NCBI RefSeq assembly: GCF_029910215.1
Contig: NZ_CP110396.1
Span: forward strand, 1,984,001-2,048,000
Direction: 5' to 3'
Source of the DNA: Paraburkholderia sp. D15
Lineage (GTDB): Bacteria; Pseudomonadota; Gammaproteobacteria; Burkholderiales; Burkholderiaceae
Length of the DNA stretch: 64,000 nucleotides
Below, piece after piece: positions 25,929 through 34,327 of this stretch (position 1 is the first letter of the stretch; each line of letters begins with the position of its first letter). Position numbers and translations under genes: made by a program. The notes beneath the pieces are model-generated. The model was not told where the DNA came from. It ran no database searches and was given only the letters and a program-made list of their open reading frames with translations.

Positions 25929-26084
25929 CTATATCACGCCCGCCACCAGCAACACGATAATCACGATCAGCACGATGCCGATCCCGCCGGTAGGCGCATA
26001 GCCCCACGAACGGCTATGCGGCCAGGTCGGAAATGCACCGATGAGTAGAAGAATCAGCACAATCAGAAGAATAGTTCCCAACAT
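25929..26084 (-). CDS. DUF3309 small membrane protein
   Basis: A 51-residue protein with two hydrophobic helices flanking the conserved centre FPTWPHSRSWGYAPTGG, the hallmark of DUF3309. The ATG at 26084 follows GGAGG by 6 bp. The family is common in proteobacteria, often near stress or cell-envelope genes; its function is unknown. It stands alone here. Confidence 0.88.
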   Translation of the reverse strand: MLGTILLIVLILLLIGAFPTWPHSRSWGYAPTGGIGIVLIVIIVLLVAGVI

Positions 26085-26226
26085 ATATGACCTCCGCTTG
26101 GGTTGATAGGACCTGCCGTGACGACAGCCATGCAGCGCCCGTTGTGGGACGGGTTGGCGAAAGGCAGATCGACACTCCTGTCGAGCAAACCGCATGCCCA
26201 GACAAAAATTCAAACGGAGGTAGGTT

Positions 26227-26895
26227 TCAAACGTCGAGAATCCGGAAGCGCCGCAGCGTGTCGATCTGAAACTGCACGCAGCTCGCGCGGTAGTCGCGGC
26301 AGAGTAGTTCCGCTTGAGCGACGTCGCCATGACGAATCGCGTCGAGAATGGCGCGATGCCGATCCATCGGCAAGTCGGCTAACGCGGTGAGCCGTAACGT
26401 CAGATCGCGCACACGGCGAATCTGATCCCAGCACTCGTTGACGATCTGCGCGAGCCGCGGATTGCCGCCGAGTTTCAGCAGATGCGCGTAAAAGGTTTCG
26501 TCGGCGGCGCCCCATGCGTCGAGATCGCTCTTTTCGCGGGCGCGCTCCAGTGCCTGGCATGCGTGATCGAAAGGCGCCAGATCTTTCGCGCGCAGATTCG
26601 CCGCGGCGACGATGCCGGCCGCCGTCGCCTCCAGACTGGTTTGCACCTGATTGATTTCCTCGACATCCGCCAGCGACACCTGGCGCACGCGAATGCCGTG
26701 GCGCGGCACGATCTGCAGCAGGTTTTCCTTTTGCAGCCGGACCAGCGCTTCCCGCACGGGCGTGCGGCTCACGCCGAACAGATCGACGAGATCGCGCTCC
26801 AGCAATTGCATGCCGGGCCGGAATTCGTTGCTGAGAATCTTGGCACGCAGTTGTTGATACACCGCGTCGGTGGATGTTTCGCGCAGCGTGGTCAT
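26227..26895 (-). CDS. GntR-family regulator (FadR/FCD subgroup)
   Basis: A 222-residue regulator with an N-terminal winged helix (AVYQQLRAKILSNEF, then FGVSRTPVREALVRL) and a C-terminal FCD-type all-helical ligand domain. Members usually repress catabolic genes for organic acids. The chosen start MTTLRE (26895) matches the family; longer in-frame starts add nothing conserved. It resembles the GntR at 29046, sharing the PRHGIR stretch after the winged helix. No partner operon is directly attached. Confidence 0.87.
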   Translation of the reverse strand: MTTLRETSTDAVYQQLRAKILSNEFRPGMQLLERDLVDLFGVSRTPVREALVRLQKENLLQIVPRHGIRVRQVSLADVEEINQVQTSLEATAAGIVAAANLRAKDLAPFDHACQALERAREKSDLDAWGAADETFYAHLLKLGGNPRLAQIVNECWDQIRRVRDLTLRLTALADLPMDRHRAILDAIRHGDVAQAELLCRDYRASCVQFQIDTLRRFRILDV

Positions 26896-26991
26896 CTGTT
26901 CTGTCTCGCCGACGGATTGAAGGCGATTCTGCCACGCACGCGTGCAAACACTCAACGCTCGAACACCCGAACGAGGGAGCAATAAAAACCG

Positions 26992-27762
26992 CTACCTGTC
27001 CCACACTTCGTCGGGCAACGGCAATCCCGCCAGATCCTGCGCGGTCAACGGACGCTCGACCGGCACGCCTTCGCTCTCCAGCATCAGCATCACTTGCCGC
27101 GTGTGCTGCGCGCTATGCCACGCGGTACGTTCCAGCACTTCATGCATCGGACGCCGCCCATAGTAAGTCGGCACCTCGTAGCTCAGCGAGCGGTCCGTCT
27201 CGGCCTCCCACCATGCGCGTAGACGCTTGCGCACGCTGTCGCCCCATGCGGCGATGTCCTCGGGGCCCCAATCGCCGGGCGGCACTTCGTCGAAGCCCTC
27301 GAACAGCAGTTCGATCTGCTGCGCGGCTTCGATACCCATCTCGGCGACGCGAAACACGTGAAACGTCAAACCCGCCGGGGTGCGATTGCGATTGCGGAAG
27401 CGCTCGCGAAACGCCGGACCGCTGAACTGCCGCGTGTAGCGCGCATTCGATTCGAGCACGAGCTCAAGCCGGTCGACGAGTTCGGCCGGCGGCAGCGGCG
27501 TCAGGATCTTCGTCTTCAGATCCAGAAACTTGATGACGTCGTTGATCGACTGGCAGAACGTGTATTTGCCGCCGAGCGCCACGACGGGGACGCTGCGTGC
27601 GCCGAGCGCGGTCAGCTTTTCAAGGCCACCGGCGTCGTTGTGCACGTCGATGGATTCGAACTCGATGCCCTGTTTGGTCAGGAATTCCTTGGTCCGCAGG
27701 CAGGACGAACAGCCGGGCTGCCAGAACACCTGGATCTTGGCGTGGGTCGCGGTTTGCATCAT
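26992..27762 (-). CDS. Glutaredoxin-DinB fusion protein
   Basis: A 256-residue two-domain protein. Residues about 8-80 form a glutaredoxin-like domain with redox motif CSSC (C18, C21) and the cis-proline SVPVV. Residues about 110-250 resemble a DinB/YfiT four-helix domain, with histidines in TFHVFRVAE and WHSAQHTRQV spaced as metal ligands. DinB-superfamily members include thiol-dependent S-transferases, so a glutaredoxin fusion suggests thiol transfer, detoxification or disulfide chemistry; this is inference. Two adjacent ATGs (27762, 27759) share a GAGGAG ribosome site; the second has better spacing. Confidence 0.82.
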   Translation of the reverse strand: MMQTATHAKIQVFWQPGCSSCLRTKEFLTKQGIEFESIDVHNDAGGLEKLTALGARSVPVVALGGKYTFCQSINDVIKFLDLKTKILTPLPPAELVDRLELVLESNARYTRQFSGPAFRERFRNRNRTPAGLTFHVFRVAEMGIEAAQQIELLFEGFDEVPPGDWGPEDIAAWGDSVRKRLRAWWEAETDRSLSYEVPTYYGRRPMHEVLERTAWHSAQHTRQVMLMLESEGVPVERPLTAQDLAGLPLPDEVWDR

Positions 27763-27959
27763 TGGCTCCTCTCGGTCGGGCGGCGCGGCGTGGGCTGACG
27801 GTGGACGTCATGGGTTGTGTCCTAGGTTGACGTCATTGTTCGCCGTACCGCGCGGCGTGCAAAGCATTGCTTGACCATGCCGCCATCGCGATCCACGATG
27901 GCAACGCGCGGATCCAAGTCCCACTGGCTCGCGCGTTCCCTCATTTGCCGCGAGCCGCC

Positions 27960-28847
27960 ATGCCGACACTCGATCCGCTTTCACTCAGGCTGTTCGTCAG
28001 CGTCGCCGAAACCGGCACGATCGCGGCGGCGGCGCAGCGCGAACATATCGCGGCGGCGGCCGTCAGCAAACGTATCAGCGAGATCGAAACGACGCTCGGC
28101 GTGACGCTTCTGCGACGCACCAACAAAGGCGTGATGCCGACCGCCGCGGGCGAGCGGCTGGTCACGCTCGCGCATCGCGCGCTGCACGAACTCGACGACA
28201 TCGCGGTGCAGATGCGCGACTACGCGAGCGGCTTCAGCGGCTTGATCCGGTTGGTGGCGAACGTGTCGTCGGTCGTGCAGTTTCTGCCGCATGAAATTCA
28301 GGCGTTCGCCGCGCAGCATCCGCGCATCCGGATTCAGCTCGAAGAAAAACCGAGTGCTGGCGTGGTGAAAGCCGTGGCCGGCAATGCGGCCGATATCGGC
28401 GTGTTCACGTCCGTGCCGCATGGCTACGACGTGCAGACGTTCCCCTACCGGCGCGATTGCCTGACGCTCGTCGCGCCAGTGGGTCATGCGCTCGCGCAGC
28501 GTCAGGCGATCGCCTTCGCCGATACGCTCGATTTCGAATACGTCGGCTTGCCGTCCGATACCGCCATCAGCCAGCAATTGACGCGCGCGGCGCACGCCCA
28601 CGCGCGACCCGTCAATCTGCGCATTCAGGTGACGAGCTACGACGCGCAGTGTCTGATGATCGCCGCCGGCCTCGGACTCGGCGTGATGCCGCGCGCGGTC
28701 GCGCAACAGCAGGCCGCGAAACTGGGACTTGCGACGATCGCGTTGACCGACGCGTGGGCCGAGCGCGAACTGCTGCTGGCCGTGCGTTCGCTGGACGCGC
28801 TGCCGGTCGCGTGCCAACTGCTGGTTGCGCATCTTCGCGGTGTGTGA
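27960..28847 (+). CDS. LysR-family transcriptional regulator
   Basis: A 295-residue LysR regulator: N-terminal winged helix (LRLFVSVAETGTIAAAA, then ISEIETTLGVTLLRR) and a periplasmic-binding-like effector domain. The start at 27960 (MPTLDPLSLRLF) fits the family; an upstream in-frame extension is not conserved. The neighbouring minus-strand glutaredoxin-DinB gene is divergent, 197 bp away, and is the likeliest target. Confidence 0.88.
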   Translation: MPTLDPLSLRLFVSVAETGTIAAAAQREHIAAAAVSKRISEIETTLGVTLLRRTNKGVMPTAAGERLVTLAHRALHELDDIAVQMRDYASGFSGLIRLVANVSSVVQFLPHEIQAFAAQHPRIRIQLEEKPSAGVVKAVAGNAADIGVFTSVPHGYDVQTFPYRRDCLTLVAPVGHALAQRQAIAFADTLDFEYVGLPSDTAISQQLTRAAHAHARPVNLRIQVTSYDAQCLMIAAGLGLGVMPRAVAQQQAAKLGLATIALTDAWAERELLLAVRSLDALPVACQLLVAHLRGV

Positions 28848-29045
28848 GTGTGGCGGGGTTACCGCGTGATCGCCGCGAGAGTGGTGCACGGGTCCCACCG
28901 GCATTAAGCGTTTCCCCCTTATCCCGCAGCGCCGCATGCGGTGCTAGCATCGGAACGTTCGCGCGCGGCGGCGCCTGGCCAGCGCCGTGCGCGCCTTGCC
29001 CTGCCGGACGTCCGCGTGCGCTCCGGCGCCGCCTGGAGAAGCGTC

Positions 29046-29741
29046 GTGCCCAAGACCCGATCGACCGCACAGCCCGAAGCGCGCAACGGCAATTCATCGC
29101 AACTCGCGTACGAAAGCCTCCGGCAGAAAATCATCGAAAGCGAGTTGACGCCTGGCTCCTACGTGCTCGAACAGGAACTCGCGCTGATGCTCGGCGTGAG
29201 CCGCACCCCAATCCGCGAGGCAGCGATCCGTCTGCAGGGAGAAGGTCTCGTCGAAATCGTGCCGCGTCACGGCATCCGCATCGTGCCGACCTCGGTGACC
29301 GATATCAGCCACATCTATCAGGTTCTGATCAGCCTCGAATCGACGGCGGCGGGGCTGGTGGCCGCGCGCAGCGGCGTGGACCTCAGCCCGCTCGACAACG
29401 CCTGTCAGCAGATGACGGAGGCACTCGCCGCGCAGGACATGCAAGCTTGGGCCGCCGCCGATGAAGCGTTCCACGAAGCGCTCGTGCAGCTCGGCGGCAA
29501 CTCGCGGCTCGCGCAGGTGGTGATGAATTGCCGCGACCAGGTGCATCGCGTGCGGCGTTTCACGCAGCAGTTGCGGCCGCATCCGCAGCCGAAGAAATCG
29601 ATCGCGGAACACTACGAAATCATCGAGGCGATCCGTCGCGGCGATGCAGCGCGCGCGAGCCGGTTGTATCGCCAACACCGCGAGCGCGGCTGGCGCGAGC
29701 AGACTGCGGTGCTGCAGCAACACGGTATTCATCAGGCTTGA
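29046..29741 (+). CDS. GntR-family regulator (FCD subgroup), probable regulator of the downstream operon
   Basis: A 231-residue GntR regulator: winged helix with LGVSRTPIREAAIRL, then an FCD ligand domain (ADEAFHEALVQLGGN and AEHYEIIEAIRRGD place the usual metal/ligand residues). The start is GTG at 29046, preceded by GGAGAAG 6 bp upstream, which is better than the earlier in-frame codons. It lies 299 bp upstream of the organic-acid uptake and cleavage operon in the same orientation; the palindrome at 29874-29889 is a plausible operator. Confidence 0.88.
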   Translation: MPKTRSTAQPEARNGNSSQLAYESLRQKIIESELTPGSYVLEQELALMLGVSRTPIREAAIRLQGEGLVEIVPRHGIRIVPTSVTDISHIYQVLISLESTAAGLVAARSGVDLSPLDNACQQMTEALAAQDMQAWAAADEAFHEALVQLGGNSRLAQVVMNCRDQVHRVRRFTQQLRPHPQPKKSIAEHYEIIEAIRRGDAARASRLYRQHRERGWREQTAVLQQHGIHQA

Positions 29742-29873
29742 TGCCGCCTTGGGCGATTTCATGAGATCGCCAGAAAATCCCTTGAAATCAGGCATAAAAC
29801 TGACGAATGATTCGTGAGAAAGCGGGGTAAACCCAGCCGGTTTTCAACGCGGATGTTCTGTACTTTTAACGAT

Positions 29874-29889
29874 TTAATGCATACATTAA
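29874..29889. promoter_or_regulatory. Palindrome TTAATG-CATA-CATTAA, candidate GntR operator
   Basis: A perfect 6-bp inverted repeat around CATA in an AT-rich patch between the GntR gene and the ABC-transporter operon. FCD-type GntR proteins bind short AT-rich palindromes of this size. No -10/-35 pair is certain around it. Confidence 0.45.
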
Positions 29890-30040
29890 CTTACACGGCG
29901 ATCGCGTAACGCCACATCGGCGAGCTCGATTTCCGACCCGCTACCGGCGTCGCGGCGCGTGGCGGTGCGAGAAAAAAACGCGGCACGGAAGGCGACCATG
30001 ACGGGCCATCAACCGTCAATCGTGGATGGAGACGAACCAC

Positions 30041-31024
30041 ATGAACGCGATTTGCCAGATCGCGCGGGCGGTGTGCCTGTGCGCGACGCTGACGCTTGCG
30101 AGCGTCGGCGCCAACGCCAGTTCGTTGACGGTGACGCACTGGGGTGACGGAATGTACGGCGTGCCGTTCGCGGTCGCGCTGGACAAGGGGTACTTCAAGG
30201 AAGAGAAAGTCGACGTGACCGGCTTTATCACCTCGGAAGGCGGCGGCACCAGCATCCGCAATGCAATGGCGTCGGAGATTCCCTACGGTGAGGTGGCCTT
30301 GCCCGCCGCCATCGCGGCGGTGAAGCAGGGCGTCGATCTGACCATCGTGCACGGCGGCGTGCAAAGTCTTGGCGACCTGGTGTGGGTCGAATTGAAGAAC
30401 GGCTCGATCACCAACATCAAGCAGATGAAGGGCAAGACGATCGGCTACAGCAGTCCCAAATCGACCACCGACATGATCTCGACGATCGCACTCGATCGCG
30501 TCGGTCTGCTCGGCCAGGTGCAACGCAAGCCGGTCGGCAGTTCGAGCGGCATGCTCACGTCGCTGCAACAGGGCGCGGTGGATGTCGCCTACATGACCGA
30601 GCCGTCGTACAGCGCGAAGAAGGACGGTCTGCGAATCGCATTCCGTTCGAACGACGTGGTGCCGAACGAAACGCAAACGGTGGGGATTGTCCGCACCGAT
30701 TATCTGAAGGCGCACCCAGAAGTGATTCGCGGCATCATCGCGGCGCGCCGCAAGGCGGTGATCTACATGGCGACGCATCGCGCCGAAGCCGCGCAGATTC
30801 TCGCGAAGGAGTACAAGATGGACCCGGCGGTCGCCGCCTCGGCCATCAACAACGTGCTCGACGCTGATCCGAAGTACTGGAGCGAAGGCGGCTTCGACTA
30901 CAAAAGCATGGACGAAGTCCTGAAAGGTCTGGTGCTGGTGAAAGCCATTCCCGAAGGTCCGTTCGACTGGCCGAAGATCGTCGACGAATCGATGTTGCCG
31001 GCCGATCTGCGCAGCAAGAAGTGA
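30041..31024 (+). CDS. ABC transporter substrate-binding protein (NMT1/TauA type)
   Basis: A 327-residue periplasmic binding protein of the NMT1/THI5/SsuA fold. It has an N-terminal signal peptide (about 1-27, ending in ANA) followed by LTVTHWGDGMYGVPFAVALD. First gene of an operon with an ATPase and two permeases. NMT1-type proteins bind small molecules such as pyrimidine precursors, sulfonates, nitrate-like ions or aromatic acids; here the enzymes downstream suggest an organic acid. The start is chosen at 30041, with GGAG upstream; an ATG at 30026 is in frame but lacks a ribosome site. Confidence 0.87.
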   Translation: MNAICQIARAVCLCATLTLASVGANASSLTVTHWGDGMYGVPFAVALDKGYFKEEKVDVTGFITSEGGGTSIRNAMASEIPYGEVALPAAIAAVKQGVDLTIVHGGVQSLGDLVWVELKNGSITNIKQMKGKTIGYSSPKSTTDMISTIALDRVGLLGQVQRKPVGSSSGMLTSLQQGAVDVAYMTEPSYSAKKDGLRIAFRSNDVVPNETQTVGIVRTDYLKAHPEVIRGIIAARRKAVIYMATHRAEAAQILAKEYKMDPAVAASAINNVLDADPKYWSEGGFDYKSMDEVLKGLVLVKAIPEGPFDWPKIVDESMLPADLRSKK

Positions 31025-31031
31025 GGCCGCG

Positions 31032-31895
31032 ATGAGCGCGTTATCCCGCCATAAGCCCAACATCTCGGTGGTCGCGCCGAGTACGCTGTCGCCCGACGGC
31101 AAGCGCATCGAAGCCACGCTGACCGACGTCACGCGCATCTATCCGGGCGTCGACGGCAAGCCGCCGTTTCACGCACTCGGTCCCGTGAGCCTCGAATTGC
31201 GGGCCGGTGAATTCTTCTCCGTGGTGGGGCCGTCGGGTTGCGGGAAGTCCACCCTGCTCGACGTGCTGGCCGGTTTGAATCCGGCGAGCGGCGGCACGGT
31301 GACGTTTGAAGGCAAACCCGTCGGCGCGCAGGTGCCCGATGGCGTGGCCGTCGTGTTTCAGGAAGACGCGAGTTTTCCGTGGCTCAACGTGTTCGACAAT
31401 GCGGCGTTCGCCGCGCGCCAGGCCGGTGTCGCCGAAACGGAAGTGCGCGAACGCGTCGAACACGCGCTGTCGTTCATGGGCCTGAAGAAGTTTGCGAGCG
31501 CGTATCCGGCGCAGCTGTCGGGCGGCATGCGTCAGCGGGTCTGCATCGCGCGCGCGATGGTGGTGCGGCCACGCTTGCTGTTGCTCGACGAGCCGTTCGG
31601 CGCCCTCGATCAGCAAACCCGTCTGCTGATGGGCGACGAAACGCTGAAGCTGTGGCGCGACACCGGCGCGACCGTGCTGCTGATCACCCACTCGATCGAC
31701 GAAGCCGTGCTGCTATCCGATCGCATCGGCGTGATGTCCGCGTGTCCGGGCCGTTTCATCGCGACGATCGAAACCGGTTGGCCGCGCCTGCGCGACAGTA
31801 CGACCGCGCTCGACGCGCGCTTCGGCGAATTGACCGCCCAGGTGTGGGGCCTGCTGCGCGAGGAAGCGCTCAAGGCACTCGGGAGCCAGGCGTGA
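31032..31895 (+). CDS. ABC transporter ATP-binding protein (SsuB/TauB type)
   Basis: A 287-residue ATPase with Walker A GPSGCGKST, Q-loop QEDASFPW, signature LSGGMRQR, Walker B LLLLDEPFGALD and H-loop ITHSIDEA. It powers the importer with the binding protein 7 bp upstream and the permeases downstream. The stop overlaps the first permease start (GTGA), indicating translational coupling. Confidence 0.93.
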   Translation: MSALSRHKPNISVVAPSTLSPDGKRIEATLTDVTRIYPGVDGKPPFHALGPVSLELRAGEFFSVVGPSGCGKSTLLDVLAGLNPASGGTVTFEGKPVGAQVPDGVAVVFQEDASFPWLNVFDNAAFAARQAGVAETEVRERVEHALSFMGLKKFASAYPAQLSGGMRQRVCIARAMVVRPRLLLLDEPFGALDQQTRLLMGDETLKLWRDTGATVLLITHSIDEAVLLSDRIGVMSACPGRFIATIETGWPRLRDSTTALDARFGELTAQVWGLLREEALKALGSQA

Positions 31896-32650
31896 AACCC
31901 GCCCTTCGCTGGCGGCTCGGCTTGATCGTCGGGCTGATCGTGGTGCTGGAGATAGCGAGCCGGATGGCGTGGATCAACCCGGTGTCGTTCATTCCACCAT
32001 CGCGCATGATCGTGAGCGCCGCCGAATTGTTGTGGTCGGGCCAGTACACCACCGACATTCTGCAAACGCTCGGCAGCGCATTGCTGGCGGTGGCGCTCGC
32101 GGTCGTGGCGGGTTTTGCCGGCGGCGTGCTGCTCTTCAGACTGCCGCGCGTGCGTCGCGTGCTCGATCCGCTGCTGCTGTCGTACTACGCGGTGCCGGTG
32201 TTCGTGCTCTATCCGATCCTGATCGTGCTGCTTGGGCTGAATCGCTGGCCGCTGGTGGGCATCGGCTTCGTGTTCGCCGTCGTGGCAATGGCGGTGAATA
32301 CGCTCAACGGTCTCGAGCGCGTACCGCGCGTGATGTTGCGCACGGCCCGCGTGTGCCGGCTGAATACCTTCGACGAAATCCGTCTGATCACGTTGCCGGC
32401 GAGTCTGCCGTTCGTCTTCACCGGTATCAAGCTGACGGTGGTGTACGCATTCATCGCGGTGGTGGCGGGCGAATTCGTCCTGTCGGGTTCAGGCTTCGGC
32501 TATCAGATCGCGTTCGCGTATAACAACTTCGATAACCCGACCATGTACGGCCTGATGGTGCTGATGCTGCTGTTCGTCGGCACGCTCAACGCGCTGCTGC
32601 GCACGGCCGAAGCGCGTCTCTACCGGCGCATTCGCAGGGAGGCCGCATGA
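31892..32650 (+). CDS. ABC transporter permease 1 (SsuC/TauC type)
   Basis: A 252-residue inner-membrane permease with about six helices and the cytoplasmic EAA-like loop (LRTARVCRLNTFDEIRLITL, then P). The GTG start at 31892 overlaps the ATPase stop; the gene ends in an ATGA overlap with the second permease. Two different permeases imply a heterodimeric channel, less usual for this transporter family than a homodimer. Confidence 0.9.
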   Translation: MKPALRWRLGLIVGLIVVLEIASRMAWINPVSFIPPSRMIVSAAELLWSGQYTTDILQTLGSALLAVALAVVAGFAGGVLLFRLPRVRRVLDPLLLSYYAVPVFVLYPILIVLLGLNRWPLVGIGFVFAVVAMAVNTLNGLERVPRVMLRTARVCRLNTFDEIRLITLPASLPFVFTGIKLTVVYAFIAVVAGEFVLSGSGFGYQIAFAYNNFDNPTMYGLMVLMLLFVGTLNALLRTAEARLYRRIRREAA

Positions 32651-33423
32651 GTACGATCGTCGTTGCGCATACGGAAAAACCGCGCCACGCGCGCCGCTGG
32701 GTCGACGGCGTGGTGCTGCTGATCGTGCTCGCCGCGCTGTGGCAGATTGCCAGCGAATTGCTCGGCCCGGATGTACTCACCACGCCGTGGCGCACGCTGA
32801 TCCGCGCGGTGCATATCGCGAGCGATCCGGATTTTCCGGCGAGTCTGTACGTGACCGCGTTCGCGTTCGGGTCGGCGTTCCTGATCTCGGCCGTGTGCGG
32901 CGTATGCGCCGGCATGCTGCTCGGCGTGCGCAAGTTGCCCGGCGACGTGATGGAGCCGCTGATGATGGGCTTCTACTCCATTCCGAAGGTCACGCTCTAC
33001 CCGGTCGTCCTGCTCGCGTTCGGCTTGGGCCTGTGGGCCAAGATCGTGTTCGGCGTGATGCACGGCATCGTGCCGATCACGTTGTTCACGATGAACGCGG
33101 TGCGCAACATGCCGCCCATCTATTCGCGCGCGGCCCGCACCTACCGCTTGAATCCGGGCGCTTTCGCGCGGCACATCCTGTTTCCCGCGTGCGTGCCGGA
33201 AGTGGTCGCGGGATTGCGGATCGGTTTTTCATTGACCTTGCTCGGCACGTTGATCGGCGAAATGTTCGCGTCGCAAAGCGGCATCGGCCACATGCTGATG
33301 ATCGCGATGAACCGCAGCGAGACCAGCACGATCATGGCGCTCGCGCTGATGCTCTTCGTCTTCGCGACGCTCGTCAATCTGCTGCTGCTCGCGTGGCAAC
33401 GGCGACTCACACACAGCAACTGA
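32647..33423 (+). CDS. ABC transporter permease 2 (SsuC/TauC type)
   Basis: A 258-residue paralogous permease with the EAA-like loop AARTYRLNPGAFARHILFP and about six helices. It overlaps the first permease by ATGA and is followed 13 bp later by the first lyase gene. Together with the previous three genes it forms a complete importer. Confidence 0.9.
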   Translation: MSTIVVAHTEKPRHARRWVDGVVLLIVLAALWQIASELLGPDVLTTPWRTLIRAVHIASDPDFPASLYVTAFAFGSAFLISAVCGVCAGMLLGVRKLPGDVMEPLMMGFYSIPKVTLYPVVLLAFGLGLWAKIVFGVMHGIVPITLFTMNAVRNMPPIYSRAARTYRLNPGAFARHILFPACVPEVVAGLRIGFSLTLLGTLIGEMFASQSGIGHMLMIAMNRSETSTIMALALMLFVFATLVNLLLLAWQRRLTHSN

Positions 33424-33436
33424 GCAGGAGCGTTCG

Positions 33437-34327
33437 ATGAGCACATCCGCGAAACTGAAGACGATTCTCCAAAGCGGACGCTTCGTCGTCGCGCCCGGCG
33501 TGTTCGACATGTTCTCGGCGCGCGTGGCCGACCGGCTGCCGTTCGAGGCGCTGTACATGACCGGCTACGGCGTGTCGGGTTCGTATCTGGGCGTCGCCGA
33601 TGCGGGGCTGGTCAGCTACGCCGACATGGTCGGACGTGCGCGGCAAATCGCCGAGGGTATCGGCAAGCCGTTGATCGCGGATGCGGACACCGGTTTCGGC
33701 GGCCTGCTCAATGTGCGTCATACCGTACGCGGTTACGAGGCCGCCGGCGTGCAGGCGATCCAGATGGAAGACCAGGTGATGCCGAAAAAATGCGGCCACA
33801 CGCAAGGGCGCCAGGTCGTTCCGCTGGACGAGATGCTGAAGAAAATCGACGTGGCGCGGGAAGCGCGCCGCAGCGACGACATGCTGATCATCGCGCGCAC
33901 CGATTCGCGCACCACGCTTGGCCTCGACGAAGCGATCCGGCGCGGCAGGGCGTTTGCGAAAGCGGGCGCGGACATCGTGTTCGTCGAATCGCCCGAAAGC
34001 GCGGAAGAGTTCGAGCGGATCGGCGGCGAGCTTGGCGATTGCGGCGCGTGGCTGTTCGCCAACATGGTGCCCACGGGACGCTCGCCGGTCGTGGCGAGCA
34101 GCCAGTTGAAGGCGTGGGGCTTCAGCATCGCGATCTATCCGTCGATCGGCATGGCGGCTGCCACCGCCGCGCTGGATAGCGCGTACCGTCATCTGCTTGA
34201 ACACGGCGATTCGCTGGACTTGCAGGTGCCGTCGTTCACGATGGACCAGCTGCACGAACTCGTCGGCTTTCCCGAGGTGTGGGCCTTCGAGAAACGTCAT
34301 GCGCAAAGCGGCGAGGCCGCATCATGA
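33437..34327 (+). CDS. Isocitrate lyase/PEP mutase-family lyase 1
   Basis: A 296-residue (alpha/beta)8-barrel protein of the isocitrate lyase/PEP mutase superfamily. It carries the metal-site stretch DADTGFGG and the catalytic-loop signature MPKKCGH. This group includes 2-methylisocitrate lyase, 2,3-dimethylmalate lyase and carboxyphosphonoenolpyruvate mutase, which cleave or form C-C or C-P bonds next to a 2-oxo acid. KKCGH fits a lyase. AGGAG upstream. It sits between the importer and the LeuC-like gene (ATGA overlap), so it likely cleaves an acid taken up and isomerised by this operon. The exact substrate is unknown. Confidence 0.85.
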   Translation: MSTSAKLKTILQSGRFVVAPGVFDMFSARVADRLPFEALYMTGYGVSGSYLGVADAGLVSYADMVGRARQIAEGIGKPLIADADTGFGGLLNVRHTVRGYEAAGVQAIQMEDQVMPKKCGHTQGRQVVPLDEMLKKIDVAREARRSDDMLIIARTDSRTTLGLDEAIRRGRAFAKAGADIVFVESPESAEEFERIGGELGDCGAWLFANMVPTGRSPVVASSQLKAWGFSIAIYPSIGMAAATAALDSAYRHLLEHGDSLDLQVPSFTMDQLHELVGFPEVWAFEKRHAQSGEAAS

